Source: Puccinellia tenuiflora (lineage: Eukaryota > Streptophyta > Magnoliopsida > Poales > Poaceae). Taken from it: a stretch of DNA of 64,000 nt. Below the pieces are notes generated by a model, which saw nothing but the letters and a program-made list of their open reading frames with translations, was not told the DNA's origin and ran no database searches. The first letter of the stretch is position 1. Every line of letters begins with the position of its first letter. Shown piece by piece: positions 1-11,568 of the stretch. The position numbers and the translations under genes were made by a program. Location of the stretch: NCBI GenBank assembly GCA_012064385.1, contig QRDG01000064.1, positions 396,020 to 460,019 on the forward strand. Reading direction: 5' to 3'.

Positions 1-99
1 TCATGGTCTAAGGAAACTATACTTGACATATACCAAAGCATTAGCAATGAAACTATGTGACATGATCAATTGCTATGCTTTATGATTGGGTCTGTCCAT
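1..99 (-). mobile_element. Copia (BARE/Angela-type) LTR fragment, left part
   Basis: Read on the minus strand this resembles the early part of a Triticeae BARE/Angela-type LTR, including the stretch ending in ccttagaccatga that also occurs in the solo LTR at about 15319. It is continuous with 5363-5622: the Gypsy element 100-5362 inserted here and duplicated TCCAT (95-99 and 5363-5367). The rest of this LTR lies beyond the left edge of the window. Confidence 0.75.
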
Positions 100-1608
100 T
101 GATACGTCTCAAACGTATCTATAATTTTTAAGTGATCCATGCTAGTTTTGTGATATTGTCACATGTTTTTACTATCAAATATATCATTTTATGCATTTTG
201 TCGGACTAACCTATTGACAAGATGCCAAGTGCCAGTTCCCTGTTTTTGCTGTTTTTGTATTTCAGAAAAGTCACAACAGGAAATATCGTCGGATTGCCCT
301 CAAAATTTACGGAGATTTTTTATGCGATGGAAGACACACGTGGACCAAAGGGCGACCTAGGGGGCCACCCAGGGGCCAGGGGCGGGTAGCAGCCACGGCC
401 CCACCTTGACCCGCGGGTGGGGCCCGCCCCTGCCCTCTGGGCACCGCATCGGCCCCCTCCGACGCTTATAAAATCCCTTTTGACCTAAAACCGAGAGGTC
501 GGCAATTATTTTCCAGAAACTCGACCCCGACGCGCCATCACCGAAAACCCTAGTTCGGGGGTCAGATTGATCCTGTTCCGGCACCCTGCCGGAGGGGGGA
601 TCGACCGCCGGGGCCATCTCCATCAACACCACTGCTTCCCGCGATGAGGAGGGAGTAGTCCCTCACCGGGGCTGAGGTTTATACAAGTAGCTATGTAGTT
701 ATCTCTCTCTCCCATGATGTGATCTTCGTTGTGATCATGAGCTTTGTTAGTATAGTTGAATACATGATGTTTCCCTATGTGTAATGGATATGATTTTGCT
801 CAAGTGATGTTATTTAGTACAATTTCCGGAGTCACCGTTGTGATCACGGTATCTCGGTGACAGTGTGGGTGCCGTGTGTGACTCTATGGATAATAGATTG
901 GAAGTATCTTCATCATGAGGTTGTTCTTTATTATTGTTGGATTGAATAGATCATGAGGTTTCTTGATGCTTGTGTTATTGAAGAAAGAGACTATTCAAGA
1001 AATATGTTGTGGTGTTTGTTAGTACTATCTTTGGATGCGGATAGTGATAGCATGAAGTGTCCATAGATGTGGAATACGAACTTTAAGGTGTGCTTTTCGT
1101 AGCCCTATGCAATTCTCATCATATTTGATCCACGAAAGAATGATCTCCGAGTAACGTCTACCATGCATGTGTTTTTGTGGAACTATTATGTGTTTAATTA
1201 TGTTAATGATGTTGAGAGTAGTCACTAGTGAAAGTATGAAGCCTAGGCCTTGTTTCCAAGCATTGATACACCATTTTTAGTCACTTTTGTCACTTGTTTG
1301 CTTGCTGCCATTTTTATTACAGAATTACAAAATCACCTTTTACCATCCATATCACTTGCATTTTACCATCTCTTCGCCGAACTACTGCACCTATACAACT
1401 GACAATTGTATTAGGTGTGTTGGGGACACAAGAGACTTCTTGTATCTTAATTGCAGGGTTGCTTGAGAGGGATATCTTTGACCTCTACCTTCTGTGGATT
1501 CGATAAACCTTAGGTTACTCACTTAAGGGAAATTTACCGCTATCCTACAAACCTCTGCGCTTGGAGGCCCAACAAGTCTACAAGAATAGAAGCGTGTAGT
1601 AGACATCA
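100..1608 (+). repeat. 5' LTR of the non-autonomous Gypsy
   Basis: It begins TGATACGTCTC and ends GTAGACATCA. A TATA-like box (CTTATAAAAT, 464-473) lies 364 bases in, after a GC-rich stretch. Its partner is 3853-5362. Short spurious ORFs inside it are not genes. Confidence 0.92.
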
Positions 1609-1618
1609 AGCTCTTTTC

Positions 1619-1636
1619 TGGCGCTGTTGCTGGGGA
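1619..1636 (+). other. Primer binding site, tRNA-Asp type
   Basis: TGGCGCTGTTGCTGGGGA lies ten bases after the 5' LTR. It differs from the complement of the tRNA-Asp 3' end (as seen intact at 10310, bar one base) by C-to-T changes, the pattern expected from methylation decay. Confidence 0.85.
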
Positions 1637-1872
1637 AGAAAGGTAAGCGGTATTCACACTCCGACGACGAAGCTAATTTCTAGCATTGTTGTTGGGGAGG
1701 TGAGTGCTTGAAGGTATCTTCTTTAGATCTTGCAATTAAATCTTTTTGTTTATTGTTTTTATTTCACTAGTTCGGTTTAATGGAAAACAACAAAAAAAAT
1801 TAATTGCAATAGATTTATAAAATTTATCTTGAAATTGGTCATGATGCTTTTGAAGAGAAAATTAAAAAACCT

Positions 1873-2496
1873 ATGGAACTATATTTGCATAATAATCATT
1901 ATAGTAGCAATGTTATTAGCATGAATTCTTTGGACACCATTATTGCTAATGCTATGGAAAATTCTAAGCTTGGGGAAGCTGGTTTTGATGAATATGATCT
2001 TTTTAGTCCCCCAAGCTTTGAGGAGGAAATTTGCTTTGATTATACTATGCCTCCTATATATGATGATTATTATGATGAATGTGATATTTTCAGTCCACCT
2101 ACTATTGAGGAAAAAGTTTATTATGATCATGATATGCCTCCTATTTATGATGATTACAATGATGGTTATGATAGTTTTACTCCCACTATTACTAATCAGA
2201 AGGATTTTACTTATGTGGAGAGTAATAATAATACTTTTATGCATGTGAATCATGAGAAAAATGCTTTATGTGATGGTTATGTTATTGAGTTTTCTTATGA
2301 TTCTACTGAAAGTTATTATGAGAGAGGGAAGCGTGGTTATATAAATTTTCATCTTATGAAGTTTCCCCTCTTTATGTTGAATGTTTTAATGTTGCACTTG
2401 CTTTGCCTTCCTATGCTTAATGCATTATGCTCCAATGATTTATTTTCTTACAAGATGCCTATGCATAGGAAGAGAGTTATACTTAAATGTGTTTGA
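1873..2496 (+). CDS. Acidic, Tyr/Asp-rich ORF of the non-autonomous Gypsy
   Basis: A 207-codon ORF starts at an ATG at 1873. Residues 35-110 hold three imperfect copies of a module shaped like YDxFSPPxxEExxxxDxxMPPIYDDY, giving a very acidic, Tyr/Pro-rich segment. The C-terminal third (about residues 155-207) is hydrophobic then basic, with a Leu-rich stretch that could be a membrane segment. I see no protease, RT, integrase or zinc knuckle. Similar ORFs recur in Triticeae non-autonomous Gypsy elements, but I know of no demonstrated function. It may be a relic of gag or an unrelated element-borne ORF. Coding capacity is plausible because the module is repeated in frame; expression is unknown. 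Confidence 0.5.
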   Translation: MELYLHNNHYSSNVISMNSLDTIIANAMENSKLGEAGFDEYDLFSPPSFEEEICFDYTMPPIYDDYYDECDIFSPPTIEEKVYYDHDMPPIYDDYNDGYDSFTPTITNQKDFTYVESNNNTFMHVNHEKNALCDGYVIEFSYDSTESYYERGKRGYINFHLMKFPLFMLNVLMLHLLCLPMLNALCSNDLFSYKMPMHRKRVILKCV

Positions 2497-3852
2497 TATT
2501 TGCTTCATGATGCTCTCTTTTGCGTTCCAACTCTTATTCTTATGAGAGCATCATTAAAATTATCATGTCTAGCTAAAAGGCTTAAAAGAAAAGCGCTTGT
2601 TGGGAGGCAACCCATCTTTTACTTTCAGTTTTCTTTTTTGCTTTTCTTGAGTCATGGAGTTTTTGCCTCTGTAGCAACTCCATTGTATCTTTTTGTTTTG
2701 GTTTTTTGTGCCAAGTTTAGCCTCTAATGCATTGAAGGTGCGAGGTATTGTGTTGCTGTCCAAAAACAGATTATGTGCGCCTGTTGCACGAAAATCCTAA
2801 AATCTCCAGAATTTTATATTTTTCTGATATTTTTGACAGCAAGACTGATGCTTTTATATATCTTTCGTTAGTTTTAAGTTTTTTGATTTGAGCTGCAGAA
2901 GTGCCTCAAAAATTTTGATCTTTACAGACTGTTTAGATTTTGACAGATTCTGCCTTTATTTTGTATTCGCCTCTTTTACCATCGTTCAATGTGAAACTCT
3001 TGAGGGAGAGTATCACATTGAGGATTAGTAAACAGTAGATAATGCCCAATGAAGTTTGTTTGCAATTTGTCCTAAGTTGAACACATGTGCATTTTAATTT
3101 ATGAGCACTAACCCTCTAATCAAATTATGAGAAGGTTTTGTGTAAAGGGAGTTTTTAAGTTCCAAAGGAGAGGAATATGAAGAAATCGAGGATGGATTAG
3201 AGCTCAAGATTGGGGATGCCCCCATGGAACCCCCTCTGAATATCAAGAACCATCAAGAGTTAAAGCTTGGGGATGCCCAAGGCATCCCCTCATCTTCATC
3301 GACTATCATAAGGTCGTCTTCGTTGAACTTCGTTTTTATCACTTTACATATTATGTGCTATGCTTGGAGCATCTTTTTACTTTCAGTTTTGTTTTGTTTG
3401 TTTGCTGGTCATATGCTTGTTGGATCCTTGCTTTGTTTGTGTGGGAGAGAGACACGCTCCGCTTTTTCATTTGAATACTCCTTTGCTTCGCTTATATCTT
3501 GTTGAGTATTCTTAGCTACTGTTTGTTTGCTAGTAAGCTCTCGCTTTTAGCTTTTATCTTGTTTAGAGATGCTAGTAGTTGTTGTTAAACTCTCATGTTC
3601 TTCACTTATATTTGTTGGAGAGTTGTTATTGGTAAATTGCTTGAATTGTCAAAGGGACAAAATGCTATTCATGTGATATTGGAATGAAATGAAAAGCCTG
3701 CATAGTATTGTAGATCATTGTGTGGATACTTGATACTTCTCATTTGTTTTGAGATATTAGGATGAATTCTTAAACTTGTTGGTTATTTGAGTGGAATTGA
3801 TTAGTCGGACTATAATATCTATGCTAGTTTTGTGATATTGTCACATGTTTTG
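2497..3852 (+). other. Non-coding 3' internal region of the non-autonomous Gypsy
   Basis: No convincing gene. It contains a GGGAGGCAACCC motif near 2612 and two polypurine-tract-like TTGGGGATGCCC motifs (near 3210 and 3270). Directly before the 3' LTR there is no purine tract: 3821-3851 is instead a 31-bp copy of LTR sequence (same as 3892-3922). Confidence 0.6.
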
Positions 3853-5362
3853 TGATACGTCTCAAACGTATCTATAATTTTTGAGTGATCCATGCTAGTT
3901 TTGTGATATTGTCACATGTTTTTACTATCAAATATATCATTTTTATGCATTTTGTCGGACTAATCTATTGACAAGATGCCAAGTGCTAGTTCCCTGTTTT
4001 TGCTGTTTTTGTATTTCAGAAAAGTCACAACAGGAAATATCGTCGGATTGCCCTCAAAATTTACGGAGATTTTTTATGCGACGGAAGACACACGTGGACC
4101 AAAGGGCGACCTGGGGGGCCACCCAGGGGCCAGGGGCGGGTAGTAGCTGCGGGCCCACCTTGACCCGCGGGTGGGGCCCGCCCCTGCCCTCTGGGCACCG
4201 CCTCGGCCCCCTCTGGCGCCTATAAAATCCCTTTTGACCTAAAACCGAGAGGGCGGCAATTATTTTCCAGAAACTCGACACCGACGCGCCGTCACCGAAA
4301 ACCCTAGTTTAGGGGTCAGATTGATCCTGTTCCGGCACCCTGCCGAAGGGGGGATCGACCGTCGGGGCCATCTCCATCAACACCGCTGCTTCCCGCGATG
4401 AGGAGGGAGTAGTCCCTCACCGGGGCTGAGGCTTATACAAGTAGCTATGTGGTTATCTCTCTCTCCCATGATGTGATCTTCGTGGTGATCATGAGCTTTG
4501 TTAGTATAGTTGAATACATGATGTTTCCCTATGTGTAATGGATATGATTTTGCTCAAGTGATGTTATTTAGTACAATTTCCGGAGTCACCGCTATGATCA
4601 CGGTATCTCAGTGACAGTGTGGGTGCCGTGTGTGACTCTATGGATAATAGATTGGAAGTATCTTCATCATGAGTTTGTTCTTTATTATTGTTGGATTGCA
4701 TAGATCATGAGGTTTCTTGATGCTTGTGTTATTGAAGAAAGAGACTATTCAAGAAATATGTTGTGGTGTTTGTTAGTACTGTCTTTGGATGCGGATAGTG
4801 ACAGCATGAAGTTTCCATAGATGTGGAATACGAACTTTAAGGTGTGCTTTTCGTAGCCCTACGCAATTCTCATCCTATTTGATCCACGAAAGAATGATCT
4901 CCGAGTAACGTCTACCATGCATTTGTTTTTGTGGAACTATTATGTGTTTAATTATGTTAATGATGTTGAGAGTAGTCACTAGTGAAAGTATGAAGACTAG
5001 GCCTTGTTTCCAAGCATTGATACACCGTTTTTAGTCACTTTTGTCACTTGTTTGCTTGCTGTCATTTTTATTACAAAATTACAAAATCACCTTTTACCAT
5101 CCATATCACTTGCATTTTACCATCTCTTCGCTGAACTAGTGCACCTATACAACTGACAATTGTATTAGGTGTGTTGGGGATACAAGAGACTTCTTGTATC
5201 TTAATTGCAGGGTTGCTTGAGAGGGATATCTTTGACCTCTACTTCCCGTGGATTCGATAAACCTTTGGTTACTCACTTAAGGGAAATTTTCCGTTGTCCT
5301 ACAAACCTCTGCGCTTGGAGGCCCAACAAGTCTACAAGAATAGAAGCGTGTAGTAGACATCA
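3853..5362 (+). repeat. 3' LTR of the non-autonomous Gypsy
   Basis: TG...CA direct repeat of 100-1608, with a TATA-like CTATAAAATC at 4220-4229. It is followed by the target duplication TCCAT at 5363-5367. Confidence 0.92.
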
Positions 5363-5622
5363 TCCATCACATCATTCTCCCAATGATGTGATTCCGTTAT
5401 CAAGTGACTATAACAAGTCCATGGCTAGGAAATCTTAACCAACTCTTGACTAACGAACTAGTCCAGTAGAGGCTTACTAGGGACACTTTGTTGTTTATAT
5501 TCCACACATGTATTATTTTTCCGAGTAATACAATTATAGCATGGATAATAAACATTTATCATAAACATGAAATGTGATAATAAATAACTTTATTATTGCC
5601 TCTTGGGCATATTTCCAACAAA
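5363..5622 (-). mobile_element. Copia (BARE/Angela-type) LTR fragment, 5' end
   Basis: On the minus strand it starts at 5622 with TGTTGGAAATATGCCCAAG, the signature start of BARE/Angela-type LTRs (compare the solo LTR start at 14977). It continues to 5363 and resumes at 99-1 beyond the nested Gypsy. Confidence 0.85.
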
Positions 5623-6746
5623 CATTACATGTTTGCTATAAAATCTTTGCTAGCCTAAACTCTGTACTGAGCGGGAATGCTGCTCGTGCATCCAAACCCT
5701 TGAGCCAAATATCTTTCTAGCAGTGTCCACCATACCTACCCATACATGGTATTTCATGCCATTCCAAGTAAATTTGTCATGTCCTACCTTTAAACCTTCA
5801 AAATACTCTTTTTTTTGTTCCTCTGTTTTTAGCTCATGAGGAAGCGGTAGAGAAGTTTGTTGTACCCCATGTCAAGCAAGGTCATCCTCTCTTTTTCACC
5901 TGATGTATATGGAATCTGTGCTCATTTAAATTTGCCGAGAGCTGGCCAAGGGTTCCCAGCCCGCAAAATATAAATATAACCAAAACTAATATCTCCTTCA
6001 CACATTATACCTGAGAAATCAGTCAACATTGGCTAGTGATAAACAAAGGAGAAAGAGGAATGTTCTCGTTCCTCTATCGGAGCCGCTCTCAAAAGTCTAA
6101 AGCTTTGCTTGGTATGGGTGACTAACGGATTTCTTTGCTATAGATTCGTTGACGAAAGCATACACCTCTCAAAATTGTTTTACTTTTGTTTTTAAAATTT
6201 AAAAAGCTCTAGCACATGATTAATCCATGCTTCCCTATATGAAGGGCCCTTATTTTACTTTTATATTGAGTCAGTTTTCCTTTCTCCCTCTATCTCCACA
6301 AAGCAAACATGTAGTGTTGACCCTGGGTACAGTTGATTATATTATATCTTTATGACTAACCATAATTATTTGTGTTGACTTTATCCATGAGATAATATAT
6401 TGAAATTAGAAGCATTGTTGAAAATTTCATCTTCCTTTGTGTTGGCTTTAAATACTTTTGACAAGGAAATAATATCTTGAGAGCTCACGAGTTATGTCAA
6501 TCTTTATGCTTTCATGTCTCCAAAGTACTATTCATGAAAGGTTTTTATTTAGATGATTCATCTTGGTTATTCATTGTTTGCATCATATCAACTATAGACA
6601 ATTGTATTGGATCACTTCATCCAGCTCATGTGCTTTTACATTACTATCTTGATCATGATTATGTTGGTAGCATGTCTCATAAAAAATTATTCTTTCTGTT
6701 ATCACTTACCCGCTCGAGGACGAGCAGGAGTTAAGCTTGGGGATGC
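5623..6746 (+). mobile_element. 3' internal part of a second Gypsy element, ending in its PPT
   Basis: No intact gene is visible. The region is AT-rich and ends in the purine tract AAGCTTGGGGATGC (6733-6746) directly against the LTR start at 6747. That order marks the end of a plus-strand Gypsy internal domain. The 5' LTR, gag and pol are absent, so the element is 5'-truncated at the Copia LTR boundary. ORFs such as 6477-6734 lack recognisable motifs. Confidence 0.65.
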
Positions 6747-8261
6747 TGATACGTGTCAAACGTATATATAATTTTTGATTATTCCATGCTTATTTCATGC
6801 CATTGTTACATGTTTTCATATGATTTTATAGCATTTTCTGGACTAACCTATTAACCCAGTGACCAATGCCAGTTTTTGTCTCTTTTGTCTGTGAATTGCA
6901 GAAAATGCCCAAAAATGAAAGTGCTCGGAAAAATCTGAAAACATTACAGAAAATCAGAAATAAATAAAACTCCGGGAGCCAGAAGGACAGGCCAAGGGGA
7001 GATCCACAACCCCTGGTGGGCTCCAACCGCGGCCAGAAGGGGGGCGCGGCCGTGGGTCTCGGCTGGCCCTCGGGGGCCCCTGGTGACACCCTTTGGACTA
7101 TATATTCTCCCCGACGAAAAAACCCTAACCCCCGGCGGACTTTCCCAAAAATGATACAGAGCTCCACCGTGATCGCCGACAAGTTTCAGGGGCCAGATTG
7201 TTCCTGTTCCGGCAACCTGCCGGGACGGGGATTGGCCCCCGGAGCCATCTTCATCACCATCGCTACCTCCGGGATGAGTTGTGAGTAGTCCCCCCATGGA
7301 CTACGGGTTTGTAGCAGTAGCTAGTTGGTACTATCTCCCCTTTGTGCTTTCATGCCATGATCTTGTGAGTTGCCCTAGATGATCGAGATCAATCTTATGT
7401 AATTGGTGTTGTGTTTGTTGTGATCCGATGGATTGCTACAATATGATCAGTCACTTATGTTTATGAATTGTTGTTGCTGCACCCTTGTTATGCTTAATGC
7501 TTGTCACTAGTGCAGGAGTGGCATGATCTTAGATTTGGGCTCGTTATGTTTGCATGAATATAATTGTTGCTTAGATCGTATCTACAAGTTGTATGCACCT
7601 GTTACTAGTCCGGAACCGGTGACCTCGAGTTGACAGGTCGGGATATCAATGGGGATGGTTAGTAACTTGAGGATTACTCCTTCCGTTCCATAATATAAGA
7701 TGTTTTAGCATTTCTCTTTCCATCTGTATCTAGACATGTTTTAGTGTAATATTCATTTTAACCTTACACTAAAACATGTCTAGATACGAATGGAAAGAGA
7801 AATGCTAGAACATCTTATATTTGGGAACGGATGGAGTACATGTGTTCATTGAGTGTTAATGCTTTGCTCCGGTGTTCTATTAAAAGGAACACCTTAATTA
7901 CCATAAGTTTCTTAATTGGCCCGGCTGAAACCGGATGGTAGGACAAAAGATGTTGTGCGAATTCTCATTGCGAGTAGATACCCGGAACACATGCCTACGT
8001 ATGATTCATTAACTTGGTTTCTAACTATGAACCCCGGTCCATATTTCTCCATCACTGCTTCCGTGTTACTGTTACTACTGTTCTCAAATCACTGGTGCTT
8101 TCACTCCTCTTGTGTTACTCGTGATTCTCAAGTTGTAGATGAATTGACAACTCAGCTGTGAAGACTGTTAAATATTCTTTGGCCCCCCTTGTGTCAAATC
8201 AATAAATAGGGTTTAACTTCCCTCGAAGACTGTTGCGATCCCTTACACTTGAGGGTTATCA
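6747..8261 (+). repeat. LTR of the second Gypsy (3' LTR of a truncated element)
   Basis: It starts TGATACGTGTCAAACG, related to the LTR start at 100, and ends GGGTTATCA. It is preceded by a PPT. A TATA-like ACTATATATT lies near 7097. The Stowaway MITE 7677-7836 is nested in it. I found no partner LTR or TSD in the window. Confidence 0.75.
7677..7836. mobile_element. Stowaway-type MITE
   Basis: A 160-bp palindromic element with terminal inverted repeats CTCCTTCCGTTCC / GGAACGGATGGAG and long internal complementarity, flanked by TA on both sides (7675-7676 and 7837-7838). TA duplication and CTCC-type ends are the hallmarks of Tc1/mariner-derived Stowaway MITEs. Confidence 0.92.
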
Positions 8262-8530
8262 GTAAGTCCATCATCTCATCCTCACCGTGAAATGATCTCA
8301 TTGTCAATTGACATAAATGCCCATGATTGGGAAACCTCAATCATGAGTTGACCAATGAACTAGCGTATCCTTATACTCACTAGGGACTCTGATTTGTTTA
8401 TATACCACACGTGTATTAACGTTTCCTTTTAATACAGTTATAGCATGGTATAAAACTAATTCTAAACTTTAATGAGATATCATTATAAATGCTTTATTTA
8501 TTTTCCTCTAGGTCATATCTCCAATATTGA
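8262..8530 (-). mobile_element. Diverged Copia LTR fragment
   Basis: On the minus strand it reads TTGGAGATATGACCTAGAGG and continues like the first 260 bases of the BARE/Angela-type LTRs at 5622 and 14977, but is clearly diverged. It abuts the Gypsy LTR at 8261. Confidence 0.65.
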
Positions 8531-10306
8531 ACTGAAGCTAATGTCAATTGGTTCTACATTCGTCACCATATCGACGGTTCTAGTGGACAGTGGCAATTTG
8601 GCAGCCTCGAGTTGTGAGTACTTTAGGTGATGTCATTGTTGATTGTGCTGGTTCATGGCTATTCGCTGGTTGTCCTGTTACTATATGCCAGGAGCCTTTA
8701 GTACAAATGTCAACTAATTACTTCATGGCAAGAGAATCTGCTTTTGGGGTACTTAGTACTATGAACTTGCACCTATTGGATTTCCCTTGCAGATCACCTG
8801 TTACAGTTTGTTGGTCTTGTCCTCAAGAGGCTGAGCATTTTTTCTGTTGTTCTCAACCGAAGGAATCACCTATTTTGAATTCAGTGAGGAGGTCAGGTAG
8901 CTCATATGATCAGTTGTCGTGTGCAATTCAGGATGATGCTTATTGGCCTGGGTACTTTATCAATGGGAGTCAGATGAACCTACTGTTTAATGCTGCTATT
9001 AGATGTTGATCATCATTATTTTTATGCATAATTCATAGCTCTAAAACCCTAAAAAACCTCATTACAATTAGTTTCCAATGCTTCATTTATATGAATTTAC
9101 AGTGCAAACTACCTATTTTTCAGTTCAGTGTGCAAAGTGCACACTCTATCCAGAGAGGAAGGTGGCCATGATCGACAAGACCTAATCAAGCAATGCACAC
9201 AATGATTGCAGCATTGGATCCCATAGGAAGCTGAGAAGCAATTCAAACGAGTTTGAATTGGAGAGAGGGAAAGAAGATCAACTTGGGGGAGCAAGGAAGG
9301 CATAAAGCAAAAAGGTGAAGAACACCCCATGTGCCTCTCGGCTGTGAGAAAAGAAGGAAGCTTCCTCCTCTCCAAACCATTCCACCCAAGGAGGAAAAGG
9401 TGTATAAAGCCACCACCACACAATCCATCCATCCGCATCCATCCATCCCATCCTCATCCATCGCCAGCCACCACCATACTCTCCCTCCTTTTTTCGCCCA
9501 CTTCCCACCAGAACACCAAGAACACCACGAACAAAAGCAAGAAGACGAGCAAGAGAAAAGCAAGATCAAGATCAACGTGGAGATCGGGAGAAAGAAGTAC
9601 AAGGCCTAGGTGATCTGAAGCTCAGGAACAACTACTCTACATCCACCTCTGTCCTCACCTCTTCCTCCTCTGCTTCGCCGGTGTTTCAGTGAGCTTAGCC
9701 AAGAACTTCTCCCTCTCCCCCTGTGTAATCTTGTCGTGAACAGAGAGGATCATCCATCTACGAGCAGACCTTCTGATATCTAGCTGTGTAGTGACTTGAG
9801 TGACACAATTCTCTGCTTTTACCGAATATTTGCATGATCTACTTGCTGTGTGTTTTGATCTGTGTGTGTATGGCTAGTCCCTGCATGCTTGTGTGTTGCA
9901 ATTCCACCCTTTGCCTCCAATTGCTTGTTAACTCACTTGGATCTGGCCTGACAACCCAGAAAAGAGTGATCTTTGTGCTTTGATTTTTCTCCTTCTTAAA
10001 ACCTGCTAAAAACCCTTCCTTGCATGACTAGTCTCTGCAAGTTGAGCACCAAAATCTTGTTCCCTGTCTAAAACTTGCTTAGATCCTTGCTAGGCTCTGG
10101 ATTGACAACCCGGAGGCTACAAGTTCAATTCTGAATTAGTTGTAGTTTAATTTCCTTGCAAAAAACCTTTACCTTTTTGCCTAAAACCTAAAAACCTGAA
10201 AAAGATCGATTACGACCTAGCCACTGCCAACACTTAGAACCATCATAAACTTGTTGATCCCTGTGGAGACGATAACAAACACCCCCCTAAAACTACCAAA
10301 GACCAA
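8531..10306 (+). mobile_element. Probable 5' LTR and leader of an Athila-like Gypsy
   Basis: The right edge is placed by a tRNA-Asp PBS starting at 10310, which should follow the LTR by a few bases. A TATA-like TGTATAAAGC (9401-9410) sits about 900 bases upstream of the PBS and is followed by a CT-rich leader, as expected for an LTR promoter. No 3' LTR is present, so the left edge (somewhere near 8531) is a guess. Confidence 0.5.
8590..9009 (+). CDS. Unrecognised ORF of about 139 codons
   Basis: The frame is open from 8584 to a stop at 9007-9009. The codon at 8590 is GTG; the first in-frame ATG is at 8707. The translation is Cys-rich (CCRSP..CWSCPQEAEHFFCC-like spacing around residues 67-90), but I recognise no domain. 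It lies just inside the probable Athila-like LTR. It could be a captured gene fragment or a chance ORF; its codon composition is less repetitive than the flanking LTR sequence. No function is assigned. Confidence 0.25.
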   Translation: MAIWQPRVVSTLGDVIVDCAGSWLFAGCPVTICQEPLVQMSTNYFMARESAFGVLSTMNLHLLDFPCRSPVTVCWSCPQEAEHFFCCSQPKESPILNSVRRSGSSYDQLSCAIQDDAYWPGYFINGSQMNLLFNAAIRC

Positions 10307-10309
10307 AAT

Positions 10310-10327
10310 TGGCGCCGTTGTCGGGGA
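10310..10327 (+). other. Primer binding site, tRNA-Asp type
   Basis: TGGCGCCGTTGTCGGGGA is complementary to the tRNA-Asp 3' end with one C-to-T change. It marks the start of the internal domain of the Athila-like Gypsy and precedes gag by about 220 bases. Confidence 0.88.
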
Positions 10328-10548
10328 TTGACTTTTGTTTGGAACTTTGTAGTGCAGTAGACTAGGAGGTCTGTGAGATCGATGAACTTTATGCATGATC
10401 TGCATGTTTGAGATGCTTTATGTCCTTTGATCTATAACTAGAATTGTTATTAGGGGATTTAGTTCACTAACCCTTGATAAAAAGTTCTTGTTTGTGATTG
10501 TGTGTAGAAGAAACATGACCTACCTTATGCAGCACCTGAAAGTGTTGA

Positions 10549-11568
10549 ATGCAGTCTGAGGATTCACCTCTAGCTCCATTTGACCCAGAGCCAGAAAGAA
10601 CTTTTCTTGCGAGAAGAAGAGCGGCATCAGTGTCCTCCGTAGAAGATCAAGAGGAGAGACAGTCGGTTATTAGTATGGGTGACCAAAAGTTGAGAGATTT
10701 ATGGATTCCCAAGGATCAGTTGGCAAATACAGATGTTGTAATGCCTGCCATCCAGGCAAACAACTGGGAGATCAAGCCAACACTAATTACTATGGTGCAG
10801 CACAATCCATTCAAGGGCAGTGCATTGGAAAGCCCTCATGAACATATCAGAAATTTTCTTGAGTATTGCAACACCCTGAAGCACAATGGAGTACCCCCAG
10901 AGGCTATAAGGATGCAGTTGTTTCCATTTTCTCTGTCTGGCCTCGCAAAAATGTGGTTTCATGCATTGCCAATACACTGCAGAGACACTTGGGAGCATTT
11001 GCTGCAAGCATTCTTTGAAAGATACTATCCTCCCACCAAGGCAGCTGAGTGCAGAGACAAGATTACCAGATTTGTGCAATATGAAGGTGAAAGCTTGTAT
11101 GATGCTTGGCAGAGATATCAAGGATTGATCAGAATGTGCCCTAACCATGGTCAGGAGCAGTGGTTGATCTTGCAGACATTTTACAAGGGTTTAACATCTC
11201 AAACCAGAGCCTTTGTTGATTCAGCAGCTGGTGGTGGAATCATGAACAAGACCCTTGACGAAGCCACAACATTGATTGAAAGTATGGCATCCCACAATTT
11301 TTCTTGGACTAATGAAAGGACAGTGCATCCTAACCAACAGTTAGAAATTCAGTTAAGTGGCCAGAATGATTTGGAAGCTAAGCTGGACAGCCTTACCAAC
11401 CAGTTGTCTCAGCTCATGCAAGAGAAAAATAGTAAGGCTATTGTGCGAGTGAATCAAGTATCATCTGCTTGTGTGATTTGTGGGAATGAAGGTCACTCAC
11501 CTCAGGAGTGTTCCTTGTTTGAAAATCCTGGAAACCAAGTAGCTGAAGTGAAATGGCCGTCGGCGTAG
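10549..11568 (+). pseudogene. gag: Athila-like Gypsy gag, 3'-truncated
   Basis: The 339-codon ORF starts at ATG 10549. A retrotransposon gag (capsid) domain covers about residues 80-225: HEHIRNFLEYCNTLK, then FPFSLSGLAKMWFHALP, then LLQAFFERYYPP, the usual order of the family. A short coiled-coil-like stretch with Gln/Leu follows near residues 275-300. A single CCHC zinc knuckle (CVICGNEGHSPQEC, spacing CX2CX4HX4C) lies near residue 307. The protein would package element RNA into virus-like particles. The family normally continues into protease and pol, but here the reading frame runs into the GCCGTCGGC repeat block at about 11553 and stops, so the gene is cut and its last residues (about 5) come from the invading sequence. 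Confidence 0.88.

Larger units (their letters stand above)
100..5362 (+). mobile_element. Complete non-autonomous Gypsy-type LTR retrotransposon
   Basis: Two closely similar direct repeats (100-1608 and 3853-5362) start with TG and end with CA. They flank a 2.2-kb internal region, and the whole is bordered by the perfect 5-bp duplication TCCAT. A tRNA-Asp-type PBS follows the 5' LTR at 1619. No gag, protease, RT or integrase is visible inside, only one 207-residue acidic ORF, so the element must depend on proteins supplied elsewhere. It sits inside a minus-strand Copia LTR. The LTRs differ by scattered substitutions only, which suggests moderate age. Confidence 0.93.

Noticed and set aside
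100..5362. Possibility that the two 1.5-kb repeats are a tandem duplication rather than LTRs
   Set aside because: TG/CA ends, a tRNA-Asp PBS and a perfect TCCAT target duplication support LTRs.
7677..7836. Hairpin as a microRNA precursor
   Set aside because: TA duplication and CTCC-type inverted ends identify a Stowaway MITE; no evidence of a processed small RNA.
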